DNA of 64,000 nucleotides, taken from Cryobacterium soli. Its GTDB lineage: Bacteria > Actinomycetota > Actinomycetes > Actinomycetales > Microbacteriaceae. The notes beneath the pieces were generated by a model that ran no database searches, had not been told where the DNA came from, and saw only the letters and a program-made list of their open reading frames with translations. Below are positions 1 through 9,141 of the stretch, piece by piece (the stretch's first letter is position 1; every line of letters starts with the position of its first letter). The position numbers and the translations under genes are program-made. The stretch spans positions 4,321,466 through 4,385,465 of the forward strand of contig NZ_CP030033.1 in assembly GCF_003611035.1 (NCBI RefSeq), read 5' to 3'.

Positions 1-754
1 GATCATGTTCGCGTCCACGGGCGAGAGCCTGGACGACTTCGAGCCATTCCACCCCGACCGCATGGCCAGCCGCATCCTCGACCTCGGTGACATCCTCACC
101 CTCATCGAGCAGGCACAGGGCGCATTCGACGAGGAGGAAGCCCGCAAGATCGCGGAGAAGTTCTCCACCGACACCTTCACCCTCGACGACTTCCTCGGCC
201 AGATGCAGCAGCTGCGCAACATGGGCTCGATCAAGAAGATGATGGGCATGCTGCCCGGCGCCGGCGCCATGAAGCAGCAGCTGGACAACTTCGACGAGCG
301 CGAGATCGTGCGCACCGAGGCGATCATCCAGTCGATGACCAAGGCCGAGCGCGTCACGCCGAAGCTGCTCAACGGGTCCCGTCGCCTGCGCATCGCGCGG
401 GGTTCCGGCTCCAGCGTGACCGAGGTCAACCAGCTCGTGCAGCGGTTCGAACAGGCCGCGAAGATGATGAAGACTGTCGCCAAGGGCGGCATGCCCAACA
501 TCCCCGGCATGGGTCCGGTGCCCGGGGGCATGGGCGGCAAGCGCCCGCAGGTGCAGCAGAAGAAGAAGGGCTCGAAGTCGGGCAACCCGGCCAAGCGTGC
601 GGCAGAGAACGCCGCTCTGGCCTCGGGCGAGAAGCTCGGTGGCGCCCCGGCGGGCGGCGGTTCCGGCTTCGGTCTCGGCAATGGTGCGAAGGCTCCGGCC
701 GGTGGACCATCGGCCGAGGAGATGGCGGCCCTGCAGAAGATGCTCGGCCGGTAG
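1..754 (+). CDS. ffh: Signal recognition particle protein Ffh, C-terminal part (5' end outside the window)
   Basis: SRP GTPase that binds 4.5S/SRP RNA and signal peptides and delivers ribosomes to FtsY at the membrane. The window opens in frame inside the end of the G domain (GTGE-like stretch STGESLDDFEPF). The methionine-rich M domain follows, with MMGMLPGAGAMKQQL and the RNA-binding helix region SRRLRIARGSG-SSVTEVNQL. A glycine/lysine-rich tail ends at the TAG at 752. The N domain and P-loop lie upstream of the window, so they cannot be judged. The identification is secure because the M domain is diagnostic. Confidence 0.95.
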   Translation, partial: IMFASTGESLDDFEPFHPDRMASRILDLGDILTLIEQAQGAFDEEEARKIAEKFSTDTFTLDDFLGQMQQLRNMGSIKKMMGMLPGAGAMKQQLDNFDEREIVRTEAIIQSMTKAERVTPKLLNGSRRLRIARGSGSSVTEVNQLVQRFEQAAKMMKTVAKGGMPNIPGMGPVPGGMGGKRPQVQQKKKGSKSGNPAKRAAENAALASGEKLGGAPAGGGSGFGLGNGAKAPAGGPSAEEMAALQKMLGR

Positions 755-802
755 CGGCTATCGCACGCGGGCGCGGGCGGGCGAGGGGATTAGGATTCTC
801 CA

Positions 803-1591
803 ATGACCTCTCCCCAGCCCCGCCCCGTGCGCCTCGGCGTGCAGATCGCCCCTCAGCACGCCGACTACACGTCGATCCGGAACACCGTTGCCGCCGTCGA
901 GGCGCTCGGCGTGGACATCGCCTTCAACTGGGACCACTTCTACCCGTTGTCCGGTGACCCCGCTGGGAAGCACTTCGAGTCCTGGACGCTGCTCGCCGCG
1001 TGGGCGGAGCAGACCAGCGTCATCGAGATGGGCGCGCTGGTCAACTGCAACAGCTACCGCAACGCCGACCTCCAGGCCGACATGGCGCGCACCATCGACC
1101 ACATCAGCGGCGGCCGGTTCATCTTCGGCACCGGCTCAGGCTGGTTCGAGCGTGACTACGACGAGTACGGCTACGACTTCGGCACTGTAGGCAGCCGCCT
1201 GGACGCCCTGGCCGCGAACCTGCCCCGCATCGAAGAGCGCTGGGGCAAGCTGAACCCGGCACCCGTGCGCGACATCCCCGTGCTCATCGGCGGAGGCGGC
1301 GAGAAGAAGACCCTGCGCATCGTGGCGCAGCACGCCGACATCTGGCACTCGTTCTCCACGCCCGACGTGCTCACCCACAAGCTCGGGGTGCTCGGCAGCT
1401 GGTGCGACACCGTGGGCCGAGACATCGGCGAGATCGAGATCTCGACGGAGCTCCGCGGCAAGACCGCCGCGGAGGCCGACGAGCTGCACGCCCTGGGCAC
1501 CACCCTGTTCACCCTCGGCATCTCCGGCCCGGACTACGACCTCGCCCCGGTCGAGGACTGGCTGGCTTGGCGAGACGCCAAAAACGCCTGA
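803..1591 (+). CDS. LLM-class F420-dependent oxidoreductase
   Basis: Luciferase-like monooxygenase fold protein of 262 residues, the usual length of single-domain F420-dependent oxidoreductases. Family features seen are an early NWDHF motif, the GRFIFGTGSGWFERDYDEYG segment of the (beta/alpha)8 barrel, and IPVLIGGGGEKKTLRIVAQHAD near residue 160, which is typical of the cofactor-binding half. The substrate cannot be inferred. It starts 48 bases after ffh and faces the minus-strand ligase gene across about 11 bases, so the two genes are convergent and almost abut. A Ddn-type deazaflavin reductase at 10.3 kb also suggests an F420-using host. Confidence 0.85.
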   Translation: MTSPQPRPVRLGVQIAPQHADYTSIRNTVAAVEALGVDIAFNWDHFYPLSGDPAGKHFESWTLLAAWAEQTSVIEMGALVNCNSYRNADLQADMARTIDHISGGRFIFGTGSGWFERDYDEYGYDFGTVGSRLDALAANLPRIEERWGKLNPAPVRDIPVLIGGGGEKKTLRIVAQHADIWHSFSTPDVLTHKLGVLGSWCDTVGRDIGEIEISTELRGKTAAEADELHALGTTLFTLGISGPDYDLAPVEDWLAWRDAKNA

Positions 1592-1602
1592 CCTCCGTCG
1601 GG

Positions 1603-2784
1603 CTACGGGACGAGTCCCTCGCGCAACTCGCGGCTGAGGGAGGCGACAACGGCGGGCAGGCTGCCGTTGTGCGTTGCGGCCACGGCGAGCTGCCGCTGGT
1701 AGCTCGCACCGTGGTCGAGGATCAGGTGCAGCTGCTGCAGTTCCGGCAGGCAGCCCAGGCGTTCGGCAGTGGGGGAGAGCACCTCGACGAGGCGGCGGAC
1801 CTCGTCGGTGACCATCCGCTGGGAGCCGTTGGAGCCCACGATGATCTCGGCGGCGAGCCCGTACCGGGCAGCGCGCCACTTGTTCTCCCGCACGAACCAC
1901 GGTTGCATCGTGGGAACCGGCCGGCCCGCGTCGATCTCGCTCGACATCCACTCGACCAGGCACTGGATGAGCGCGGCGATGGCGCCGAGTTCCTCGACCG
2001 TGGACACCCCGTCGCAGGCGCGCACCTCGATGGTGCCCCAGCGCGGCGACGGACGGATGTCCCAGCGCACCTCGGTGGCGTCCTCGATGATCCCGGTCAG
2101 CGTGAGGTCGTGCACATACGCCTCCCACGCGGCCCAGTCCTCGAGCCGCCACGGCAGCCCCGCGGTGGGCAGCTGCTGGAACATCTGCGCCCGGTTGGAG
2201 GCATAGCCGGTGTTCACCCCGGCCCAGAACGGGCTCGACGCGCTGAGCGCCTGCAGGTGCGGCACGAAGGTGAGCAGGCCGTTGAGGATGGGGATGACCT
2301 TGTCGCGGTCCTCGATGCCCACGTGCACGTGGATGCCCCAGATCATCATGTTGCGCCCCCACCACTGAGTGCGGTCGATGAGCTTGTGGTAGCGCTCCTT
2401 ATCGGTGACCTGCTGGTCGAACCACTGGCCGAACGGATGCGAACCGCTGCAGATCGGGTCGACACCGCGCGGGTCCGTGATGGCACGCACCTCGGCAACC
2501 TGGCCGGCGACGTCGGCGACGGCGCCGGCCACCGTCTGGTGCACCCCGGAGACGAGCTCCACTGTGTTCAGGAGCAGTTCCCCGGTGATGTGCGGGTGCG
2601 GGGCGCCATCCGGGCCCCGCAGCGCCTCGAGGACCTCGTCGGCGATCGACACGAGGTCGCCCGTCTCACGGTCGACGAGGGCCAGTTCCCACTCGATACC
2701 GACTGTCGAGCGTTCGGAGCGGGCGAAGTCGATGCGCACGGGTTCGCCGCCCACGGGGTCGCCGTCCACGGTCTGGCTGCTCAC
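1603..2784 (-). CDS. ybdK: YbdK-type carboxylate-amine ligase (glutamate-cysteine ligase family 2)
   Basis: ATP-dependent carboxylate-amine ligase of the GCS2 family, members of which have weak gamma-glutamylcysteine synthetase activity. The hallmark start is TVGIEWELALVDRETGDLV. The central GIHVHVGIEDRDKVIPILNGL carries the conserved HVHVG, and SPRWGTIEVRACDG is followed by the NKWRAARYGL substrate-site region. I chose the GTG at 2784 because AAGGAAAG lies about five bases upstream of it; a GTG at 2799 is the longer alternative. The physiological substrate is unknown. Actinobacteria use mycothiol, so a glutathione role is not implied. Confidence 0.85.
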   Translation of the reverse strand: MSSQTVDGDPVGGEPVRIDFARSERSTVGIEWELALVDRETGDLVSIADEVLEALRGPDGAPHPHITGELLLNTVELVSGVHQTVAGAVADVAGQVAEVRAITDPRGVDPICSGSHPFGQWFDQQVTDKERYHKLIDRTQWWGRNMMIWGIHVHVGIEDRDKVIPILNGLLTFVPHLQALSASSPFWAGVNTGYASNRAQMFQQLPTAGLPWRLEDWAAWEAYVHDLTLTGIIEDATEVRWDIRPSPRWGTIEVRACDGVSTVEELGAIAALIQCLVEWMSSEIDAGRPVPTMQPWFVRENKWRAARYGLAAEIIVGSNGSQRMVTDEVRRLVEVLSPTAERLGCLPELQQLHLILDHGASYQRQLAVAATHNGSLPAVVASLSRELREGLVP

Positions 2785-2903
2785 GGTGCTTTCCTTCACG
2801 TTCCGAGCCCCCGAGCGGGGCGATGTGGCACAATCCTGACAGCTAATAGCTGCGCCCGCCGTGCGCCGCGCTGCAGAACGTCATCTGCCGCAGTGGCCCT
2901 GGT

Positions 2904-2958
2904 GGAACTCGATTATCACAAAGTGGTCGATGTCTGACACAATGATTAGTCGAGTTCC
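2904..2958. repeat. Inverted repeat in the rpsP upstream region
   Basis: GGAACTCGA at 2904-2912 is matched by TCGAGTTCC at 2950-2958, nine bases each, in the 270-base gene-free stretch between the divergent ybdK and rpsP genes. It could be an operator or part of an RNA leader of the rpsP operon. No promoter boxes were convincing enough to place it relative to a transcription start. Confidence 0.35.
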
Positions 2959-3070
2959 GTTGCGCCCGACCCTCTAATCCGGCGCAGCACGAACCTTATT
3001 GAGCTTGTGCCGAGTGTGCCCCCACGCTCACGGCTGTCAGTTCGCCAAACATCTAAATCACAGGAGAATT

Positions 3071-3487
3071 GTGGCTGTCAAAATCCGTCTGAAGCGCATG
3101 GGCAAGATTCGTGCGCCGTACTACCGCATCGTTGTCGCCGACTCGCGCACCAAGCGCGATGGTCGTGTCATCGAAGAGATCGGCATCTACCACCCCACGC
3201 AGGAGCCCTCGGTCATCGAGGTCAAGTCCGAGCGTGCCCAGTACTGGCTCTCCGTCGGCGCACAGCCGACCGAGCAGGTCGCGGCACTGCTCAAGCTGAC
3301 CGGCGACTGGGGAATCTTCAAGGGCGACAAGAACGCCGTCTCCACCGTCAAGATCAAGGAGCCCAAGGTTCCCTTCGTCGCCGACGAGAAGAAGAAGCCG
3401 GTTCTCAAGCCGAAGGCCGAGAAGCCCGCGGCCAAGGTCGAGACCGAAGACGTTGCCGCCCCGGCAACCGAAGAGGACAAGGCGTAA
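3071..3487 (+). CDS. rpsP: 30S ribosomal protein S16
   Basis: Small-subunit protein of 138 residues. The GTG at 3071 gives the canonical [20 protein letters not shown] start and is preceded by CAGGAGAA; in-frame starts further upstream lack this homology. Conserved features are [23 protein letters not shown] and [12 protein letters not shown]. The C-terminus carries a Lys/Glu/Ala-rich extension beyond the core of about 85 residues, common in Actinobacteria. First gene of the rpsP-khpA-rimM-trmD group, with khpA starting two bases after its stop. Confidence 0.97.
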   Translation: MAVKIRLKRMGKIRAPYYRIVVADSRTKRDGRVIEEIGIYHPTQEPSVIEVKSERAQYWLSVGAQPTEQVAALLKLTGDWGIFKGDKNAVSTVKIKEPKVPFVADEKKKPVLKPKAEKPAAKVETEDVAAPATEEDKA

Positions 3488-3489
3488 TT

Positions 3490-3726
3490 TTGCTCGCTCC
3501 CGCGCTTGAGCACCTCGTCAAGGGGATCGTTGATCACCCGGACGACGTGCACGTTGTAGCCCAGAACTCACCTCGTGGCGAGGTGCTCGAGGTTCGTGTG
3601 AACCCCGAGGACCTCGGCCGGGTGATCGGCCGCGCCGGTCGCACCGCCAAGGCGCTGCGCACTCTCGTGGCCGCGCTGGCCGACGGCAAGCGCGTGCGGG
3701 TCGACGTTGTCGACACGGACTTCTGA
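3490..3726 (+). CDS. khpA: KH-domain RNA-binding protein KhpA
   Basis: A 78-residue single KH-domain protein. The core is EVLEVRVNPEDLGRVIGRAGRTAKALRTLVAALA, in which GRVIGRAGRT is the GxxG RNA-binding loop (RVIGRAGR). In other Gram-positives KhpA pairs with KhpB/Jag and influences cell division and small-RNA biology. The start is the TTG at 3490, two bases after the rpsP stop; it is the only sensible start that leaves the N-terminal helix LAPALEHLVKGIVDHP intact. The position between rpsP and rimM is conserved in Actinobacteria. Confidence 0.95.
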   Translation: MLAPALEHLVKGIVDHPDDVHVVAQNSPRGEVLEVRVNPEDLGRVIGRAGRTAKALRTLVAALADGKRVRVDVVDTDF

Positions 3727-3747
3727 AGCGGTAGTGACTAGCCCCTC

Positions 3748-4359
3748 ATGAGCGACGACAGCACGACCCCGGCCACCCAACTGCGGGTGGGGCGCCTCAC
3801 CAAGGCCCATGGCCTCAAGGGCGCCATCAAGCTGGAGCTGTTCACGGATGACCCGGGACGACGTTTCGTCCCGGGCGCCGTGTTCACCCTCCAGGTGCCG
3901 ACCAGTTCCCCCTGGCACGGCAAGACCATCGAGCTCGTCGAGTTGCGCTGGTACAACCAGCACGCCGTGGGGTTCTTCAAGGATGTCCCCGACCGCGAGG
4001 CCGCGGAGACCCTGGCCAAGGCGATCCTCTGGATCGATCAGGACCCGACCGAGCAGACCGACGAGGAAGACGCCTGGTACGACCACCAGCTGGTCGGCCT
4101 CGCCGTCGTGCGCGACGGGGTGCAGATCGGCACGCTGACCCGCCTTGAACACCTGCCTGCGCAGGACCTTCTCATCGTGAAGACCGCCGCCGGCGAGGTG
4201 ATGATCCCCTTCGTCAAGGCGATCGTTCCCTCCGTCGACGTCAAGACCGGCGTCATCACGATCACACCTCCTCCCGGACTGCTCGAAGAGCTCCCGGAGG
4301 AACCGGACACCGATGAACCGGCAGCGACGCCGACTACTCCCGACGCCCAGGACGCATAG
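3748..4359 (+). CDS. rimM: Ribosome maturation factor RimM
   Basis: 16S rRNA processing factor that binds S19 during assembly of the 30S head. The 203-residue protein has the N-terminal RimM domain opening LRVGRLTKAHGLKGAIKLELFTDDP. The PRC-barrel follows from about residue 105 (DAWYDHQLVGLAVVRDG) through HLPAQDLLIVKTAAGEVMIPFVKAIVP and the closing ITITPPPGLLE. A short acidic/threonine tail follows. It lies 21 bases after khpA. The expected partner trmD is separated from it by a membrane channel gene. Confidence 0.96.
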   Translation: MSDDSTTPATQLRVGRLTKAHGLKGAIKLELFTDDPGRRFVPGAVFTLQVPTSSPWHGKTIELVELRWYNQHAVGFFKDVPDREAAETLAKAILWIDQDPTEQTDEEDAWYDHQLVGLAVVRDGVQIGTLTRLEHLPAQDLLIVKTAAGEVMIPFVKAIVPSVDVKTGVITITPPPGLLEELPEEPDTDEPAATPTTPDAQDA

Positions 4360-4452
4360 ACGCGCCTCGGCCAATTCACGGGGAGAGGCGCGCCGCGCCA
4401 CACCTACTTCACGTTCGTAGCGATCGCGGCCGTTGAAGAGGAGTACCGTCGC

Positions 4453-5307
4453 ATGTCCTATGTGAAACCCGACCAGCTGATCGATTCACTCGTTCACTCC
4501 GGGGTCGTCAAGACCAACCTCACTGCCCAGCAGATGTTCTTGCGCGGCACCCTGTCCGGCGCCATCCTCGGTGCGGCCACGACGCTGGCCCTCACCGCGG
4601 CCGCTCAGACCGGTCTGCCGATCGTGGGCGCGCTCGTCTTCCCGGTGGGGTTCTGCGTGATTCTCATGCTCGGCCTCGAACTGGTCACCGGCAGCTTCGC
4701 GCTCATCCCGCTCGCTGTGCTCGAGGGGCGCACCACCATCGCGAAGGCCGCGAAGAACTTCGCCGTCGTCATCCCGGCGCACATCTTCGGCGCCGGCCTG
4801 TACGCCGTGCTCTACGTGGGCGTCATCACCTACCTCGGCACCGACACCACCGACCCGATGATCCAGGCGATCATCCACCTGGCCGAGCACAAGGTGCTGC
4901 CGTATGAGGCTGTCGGGGCCGGCGGCATCCTCGTCGTGGTGGTCAAGGCCATGCTCTGCAACTGGATGGTCGCGCTCGGCACGATCATGTTCTACACCTC
5001 CACCTCCGCGGCCGGCAAGATCCTCGGCATGTGGCTGCCCGTGCTCACCTTCTTCGGTCTCGGCCTCGAGCACGCGGTCGTGAACATGTTCGTCATCCCG
5101 GCCGGCATGCTGCTCGGCGCGAACATCAGCTTCGGCGAATGGTGGGGCTGGAACACCGGTCCCGTTCTGATCGGCAACTTCCTGGGTGCCGTGCTCTTCA
5201 CCGCCCTGCCGCTGTACTTCTCGCACCGCAAGACCGTCAACCGGGCCGCCTCCGCGCACGACGAGGACACCCAGGCCGCGCCGGAGCTCACCGGCGCCCA
5301 CTCGTAG
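4453..5307 (+). CDS. Formate/nitrite transporter (FNT) family channel
   Basis: Integral membrane protein of 284 residues with about six hydrophobic segments. The FNT-type motif [20 protein letters not shown] sits near residue 80, [22 protein letters not shown] near 170, and [20 protein letters not shown] near 205 in the second half. FNT channels move formate, nitrite or related small anions; which one cannot be read here. A GAGGAG precedes the ATG. The gene sits between rimM and trmD, which usually adjoin, and its stop is only 10 bases before trmD, so it is probably co-transcribed. Confidence 0.9.
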   Translation: MSYVKPDQLIDSLVHSGVVKTNLTAQQMFLRGTLSGAILGAATTLALTAAAQTGLPIVGALVFPVGFCVILMLGLELVTGSFALIPLAVLEGRTTIAKAAKNFAVVIPAHIFGAGLYAVLYVGVITYLGTDTTDPMIQAIIHLAEHKVLPYEAVGAGGILVVVVKAMLCNWMVALGTIMFYTSTSAAGKILGMWLPVLTFFGLGLEHAVVNMFVIPAGMLLGANISFGEWWGWNTGPVLIGNFLGAVLFTALPLYFSHRKTVNRAASAHDEDTQAAPELTGAHS

Positions 5308-5317
5308 ACTGGCTCCT

Positions 5318-6127
5318 ATGCGCATCGACATCGTCAGTATTTTTCCGGAATTCTTCGGTGTGCTGGACATCTCCCTCCTCGGCCGCGCCCGGCAGGCCGG
5401 TTTGATCGATCTCTCCGTGCACAATCTGCGCGACTTCACCCACGACCGGCACAACACCGTCGACGACACCCCTTATGGCGGCGGCGCCGGAATGGTGATG
5501 AAGCCGGAGCCGTGGGGGGAGGCGCTGGACAGCATCCTGGCCCAGTCACCGCTGAGCGCTGCGGGTGCCGTAGACGCCGAGTCGACGGATGCGCCGGCCG
5601 GCGACACCGGCCCTGTCCTCATCTTCCCGTCGCCGGCGGGGGAGCAGTTCACCCAGGCGATGGCCCGCGAGCTCGCGTTCGAACCGCACCTGGTCTTCGG
5701 CTGCGGCCGGTACGAGGGCATCGACCAGCGCGTGGTGGACCACTTCGCCACTCGCGGCCGGGTGCGGCTGGTGAGCCTGGGCGACTACGTGCTCAACGGG
5801 GGAGAGGTGGCCGTGATGGCCATGATCGAGGCGATCGGCCGCCTGATCCCCGGCGTCGTCGGCAACCCGGAGAGCCTCGTCGAAGAATCCCACGAGGACG
5901 GCCTGCTCGAGTACCCCAGCTACACCAAGCCGTCCAGCTGGCGCGGGCTGGACGTGCCCCCTGTGCTGCTCAGCGGCAACCACGGCGCGATCGCGGCCTG
6001 GCGCCGGGAGCAACAGATCGAGCGCACCCGCCTGGTTCGCCCGGACCTGCTGCCCGACGAGATGACCGCCGACGCCGGGCTTCTGCCCGCAGCGAACTCC
6101 AAGGCTCGGCGGGGCTCCCGCGGGTAA
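5318..6127 (+). CDS. trmD: tRNA (guanine-N1)-methyltransferase TrmD
   Basis: SPOUT methyltransferase making m1G37 in tRNA. The ATG at 5318 gives [20 protein letters not shown], the family start; longer in-frame starts overlap the upstream gene. Motifs in order are [31 protein letters not shown], and the knot region [48 protein letters not shown] and [14 protein letters not shown] complete the set. A short extra stretch rich in Ala/Asp/Gly near residue 85 separates the first two motifs. Length 269 is slightly above the family average. Confidence 0.97.
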   Translation: MRIDIVSIFPEFFGVLDISLLGRARQAGLIDLSVHNLRDFTHDRHNTVDDTPYGGGAGMVMKPEPWGEALDSILAQSPLSAAGAVDAESTDAPAGDTGPVLIFPSPAGEQFTQAMARELAFEPHLVFGCGRYEGIDQRVVDHFATRGRVRLVSLGDYVLNGGEVAVMAMIEAIGRLIPGVVGNPESLVEESHEDGLLEYPSYTKPSSWRGLDVPPVLLSGNHGAIAAWRREQQIERTRLVRPDLLPDEMTADAGLLPAANSKARRGSRG

Positions 6128-6137
6128 TCTGGGCACT

Positions 6138-6671
6138 GTGATTCTCCGCAGGGTCTTCTACTACTGGCAGTTCGTGGCCGTTGTCGCGCTTCCGCTCTGG
6201 CTCATGGTCGCCGCATCCATCTTCGGCACCACGGCTTGGCAGGTGCTCGGCGCCACCTTCGGTGCCGTCGCCATCGGGTTCGGCCTGCTCGTGGTGAGCC
6301 TGCTCTTCCTGGCCCGACGGGAGGTGCGCCTGGACAAGGCTGTGTCCTGGGCAGACGTGGGCGTGCTCACCGGCTGGCACGTGCTCATCGTGCTGATGGG
6401 CGTGTACTCCGTCACCGCGCCCTGGCTCTCGGTCCTCGTTGTGCTGGTCGGCCTGGCCGCGTTCTGGTTCGCGCTCTGGGAGCTCTTCGACGCGGCCCGC
6501 AAGCGTGTCCGCGAGGCCCTGGTGTACATCGACGAGACGGCCAGATTCGGCACGGTTCCGACCGGTTCGCCCGCGTTCCCCACCATGACGAATCCGGCGG
6601 CGTCACGACCTGACGCGGCACCGGCAGACCCGAGCGTGATCATCATCCAGGAGAAGCACGACGAGCGCTAA
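6138..6671 (+). CDS. Small membrane protein of unknown function
   Basis: 177 residues, with four predicted hydrophobic segments in the first 120 (starting FYYWQFVAVVALPLWLMV), then a charged stretch and a Pro/Ala-rich cytoplasmic-looking tail. The GTG at 6138 lies 10 bases after trmD, so it probably belongs to that operon. I do not recognise the family and assign no function. Confidence 0.6.
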   Translation: MILRRVFYYWQFVAVVALPLWLMVAASIFGTTAWQVLGATFGAVAIGFGLLVVSLLFLARREVRLDKAVSWADVGVLTGWHVLIVLMGVYSVTAPWLSVLVVLVGLAAFWFALWELFDAARKRVREALVYIDETARFGTVPTGSPAFPTMTNPAASRPDAAPADPSVIIIQEKHDER

Positions 6672-6886
6672 GCGCCCAGTACTCGGCAGTGGAGTGACGC
6701 TTTTGGCGTGTGGCCCCGTTTAGTGGCAGAATAAGCGTTTGTGCCGCGGCATGTCTCTGCCACAGGGGAGCTGCATTCATATCGGCACGCACACACTCAA
6801 TTGGTCGCCACCAACTCACAACACGTGAGCGGGCGGGGCGCCACTAAAACGTCCTCGACCTGTGGCGGGTACAGAGAGCGAAGAAC

Positions 6887-7231
6887 ATGCATATTCTCGA
6901 CCAGGTCGACGCGCCTTCACTGCGTTCAGACATCCCCGAGTTCCGCGCGGGCGACACCGTCAAGGTCCACGTCAACATCGTTGAAGGCGCACGCTCGCGT
7001 GTCCAGGTCTTCCAGGGTGTTGTCATCGGCCGTTCGGGCGAAGGCGTCCGCGAGACCTTCTGCGTCCGCAAGGTCAGCTTCCAGGTCGGCGTCGAGCGTA
7101 CCTTCCCGGTGCACTCTCCGGTGATCGACCACATCGAGGTCGTCACCCGCGGTGACGTGCGTCGCGCCAAGCTGTACTACCTGCGTGGCCTGCGTGGCAA
7201 GAAGGCCAAGATCAAGGAAAAGCGCGACTAA
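6887..7231 (+). CDS. rplS: 50S ribosomal protein L19
   Basis: 114-residue L19, found at the 30S-50S interface. Conserved blocks are [40 protein letters not shown] and [19 protein letters not shown], ending [14 protein letters not shown]. The ATG at 6887 follows GAGAGCGAAGA. About 215 bases upstream are gene-free and likely hold its promoter and leader. lepB follows after 119 bases that contain a strong hairpin. Confidence 0.97.
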   Translation: MHILDQVDAPSLRSDIPEFRAGDTVKVHVNIVEGARSRVQVFQGVVIGRSGEGVRETFCVRKVSFQVGVERTFPVHSPVIDHIEVVTRGDVRRAKLYYLRGLRGKKAKIKEKRD

Positions 7232-7304
7232 GCATCCCGCGAACCGGCACTGCCGCGCCGCCAGGTCTCAACCCTGAGCGTTTTCGCAGGACGCTGGATT
7301 TCCC

Positions 7305-7343
7305 CCTGAGCTCCTCCCCGCTAAACTGGGCGAGGAGCTCAGG
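7305..7343 (+). promoter_or_regulatory. Hairpin immediately upstream of lepB
   Basis: CCTGAGCTCCTC at 7305-7316 pairs perfectly with GAGGAGCTCAGG at 7332-7343, twelve base pairs around a 15-base loop. It ends eight bases before the lepB ATG, next to its probable ribosome binding site AGGCGG. There is no U-run, so a simple intrinsic terminator for rplS is less likely than an attenuating or processing structure. Function is inferred only from position. Confidence 0.45.
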
Positions 7344-7350
7344 CGGTTAA

Positions 7351-8097
7351 ATGACAGACAACACTCTGCCCTCGCGATCGCATCGCCTGGAACCAGATTC
7401 GCCGCGCAAGAAGCGCGGCGTCGCGATCTTCCTTCGCGACCTCTTGATCATCTTCGTGGTGGCCCTGCTCATCTCGTTCCTGATCAAGACTTTCCTCGTG
7501 CGCTCGTTCTACATCCCCTCGGGGTCGATGGAGAGCACACTGCTGGTGAACGACCGCATCATCGTGAACCAGCTCGAACCAGGCCTCATCCCGGTGTCTC
7601 GCGGTGACGTCGTGGTCTTCCGGGACCCGGGCGGATGGCTGCCGCCCCAGGCGCCCATCGAGCAGAACCCCATCGTGGCCGCTCTCGACTGGACCCTCTC
7701 GGTAGTCGGCCTGTCCGCACCCGACAGCAACGACCATTTGATCAAGCGCGTCATCGGCCTGCCGGGCGACCACGTCGTCTGCTGCAACACGCTGGGGCAG
7801 ATGAGCGTCAACGACGTTCCCCTGATCGAACCGTACGTGCTGCTGCCAGTCGGCCAGACGAGCGTCTCCAAGGACGCCTTCGATGTGGTCGTGCCGGAGA
7901 ACTCGCTCTGGGTGATGGGCGACAACCGTTACGACTCGCTCGACTCGCGGTATCACCCCACCACCCCGGGGAAAGGCTTCGTGCCGCTGGACAACGTCGT
8001 GGGTCGCGCCCTCGTGATCAGCTGGCCGCTGAACCGGTGGAGCTGGCTGGACGACTATCCCGAGGTGTTCCGCGGGGTCGAGGACGCCGAAGAGTGA
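7351..8097 (+). CDS. lepB: Signal peptidase I
   Basis: Membrane serine protease that cleaves signal peptides. One N-terminal membrane segment (LLIIFVVALLISFLI) follows a short basic cytoplasmic tail. The catalytic serine is Ser59 in YIPSGSMESTL, and the general-base lysine lies in LIKRVIGLPGDHVV. The C-terminal box VMGDNRYDSLDSRYH is present. Length 248 is normal for the family. It sits between rplS and rnhB as in most Actinobacteria. Confidence 0.95.
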   Translation: MTDNTLPSRSHRLEPDSPRKKRGVAIFLRDLLIIFVVALLISFLIKTFLVRSFYIPSGSMESTLLVNDRIIVNQLEPGLIPVSRGDVVVFRDPGGWLPPQAPIEQNPIVAALDWTLSVVGLSAPDSNDHLIKRVIGLPGDHVVCCNTLGQMSVNDVPLIEPYVLLPVGQTSVSKDAFDVVVPENSLWVMGDNRYDSLDSRYHPTTPGKGFVPLDNVVGRALVISWPLNRWSWLDDYPEVFRGVEDAEE

Positions 8098-8104
8098 CGC
8101 GTCG

Positions 8105-8755
8105 GTGATGATGGCCGTGGTTGAGCCCACCCTCGAGGTCGAGATGGCCATGCTGGCCGCCGGAGCGACCTGCGTCATCGGATGTGACGAGGTGGGCCGG
8201 GGCGCCCTCGCCGGTCCCGTGGCCGTCGGCGTGGCCGTCGTCACGGCCGATGTGGGCGCCTTCCCCGTGGGCCTGCGCGACTCCAAACTGCTCAGCGAAC
8301 CCCGCCGGGAGCTGCTCGCGCCGCTGGCCGCGGCGTGGGTGCGGCACAGCGCCGTCGGGCTCGCCTCTGCCCAGGAGGTCGACGCCCACGGCATCATCGC
8401 CGCCCTCGGGCTGGCCGGCAAGCGGGCCCTCGCGCAGCTGCACGCCGCCGGCGTCGACATCGTCGGCGGGGTGGTCCTGCTCGACGGCAACGACGATTGG
8501 TTGAACAAAGCACTCGCCACCCCGTTGTCGGTCGTGACACGCGTCAAGGCCGACCAGGATTGTGCGTCCGTGTCGGCAGCATCCGTGATCGCCAAGGTGC
8601 ACCGCGACAGGCTCATGATCGCGGCCGACCTCGGCACCCCCGGCTACGGCTGGTCAGGAAACAAGGGCTACGGCAGCGCCCAACACATGGCCGCCCTCGG
8701 CACGCTCGGCGCAAGCGAGCACCACCGGCTGAGCTGGCTCAAAATCGCGGGGTAG
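8105..8755 (+). CDS. rnhB: Ribonuclease HII
   Basis: Endonuclease that nicks RNA in RNA-DNA hybrids and at misincorporated ribonucleotides. Catalytic acids are visible in VIGCDEVGRGALAGPV (Asp, Glu), in LLDGNDDWL and in VKADQDCASVSAASVIAKVHRDR. The C-terminal GYGSAQHMAAL and SEHHRLSW are also family-typical. GTG 8105, ATG 8108 and ATG 8111 are adjacent possible starts; the first is given. It begins seven bases after the lepB stop. Confidence 0.95.
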   Translation: MMMAVVEPTLEVEMAMLAAGATCVIGCDEVGRGALAGPVAVGVAVVTADVGAFPVGLRDSKLLSEPRRELLAPLAAAWVRHSAVGLASAQEVDAHGIIAALGLAGKRALAQLHAAGVDIVGGVVLLDGNDDWLNKALATPLSVVTRVKADQDCASVSAASVIAKVHRDRLMIAADLGTPGYGWSGNKGYGSAQHMAALGTLGASEHHRLSWLKIAG

Positions 8756-8780
8756 CTTCAGCGCGTAGGATTGTCTCACC

Positions 8781-9104
8781 ATGGAAGAAGACGAATTCGA
8801 GGACTACGACCGCGAGGTCGAGTTGGCCCTATACCGCGAGTATCGAGACGTTGTGGGGCAGTTCCAGTACGTCGTCGAAACCGAGCGCCGGTTCTACCTG
8901 GCCAACGAAGTCGAGTTGGTGCGGCGCGATACCGAACATGACTTCTATTTCGAGCTGACCATGAAGGATGTCTGGGTCTGGGACGTCTACCGTTCCGACC
9001 GGTTCGTGAAATCGGTGCGGGTGCTCACGTTCAAGGACGTCAACGTGGAAGAACTCGCGTCGAAGGAATTCGAGCTGCCCAAGGAACTCGCACTCGACGA
9101 GTAG
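8781..9104 (+). CDS. DUF2469 family protein
   Basis: 107-residue acidic protein, highly conserved in Actinobacteria directly after rnhB. It contains EDYDREVELALYREYRDVVG, the ETERRFYLANEVEL block and the aromatic DVWVWDVYRSDRFVKSVRVL. No catalytic motif is known to me. The gene follows rnhB by 25 bases and is probably in the same operon. Role unassigned. Confidence 0.85.
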   Translation: MEEDEFEDYDREVELALYREYRDVVGQFQYVVETERRFYLANEVELVRRDTEHDFYFELTMKDVWVWDVYRSDRFVKSVRVLTFKDVNVEELASKEFELPKELALDE

Positions 9105-9141
9105 CCACCCCGGCCGGTCGCCCGGCTGCTAGCGTGTGCGG

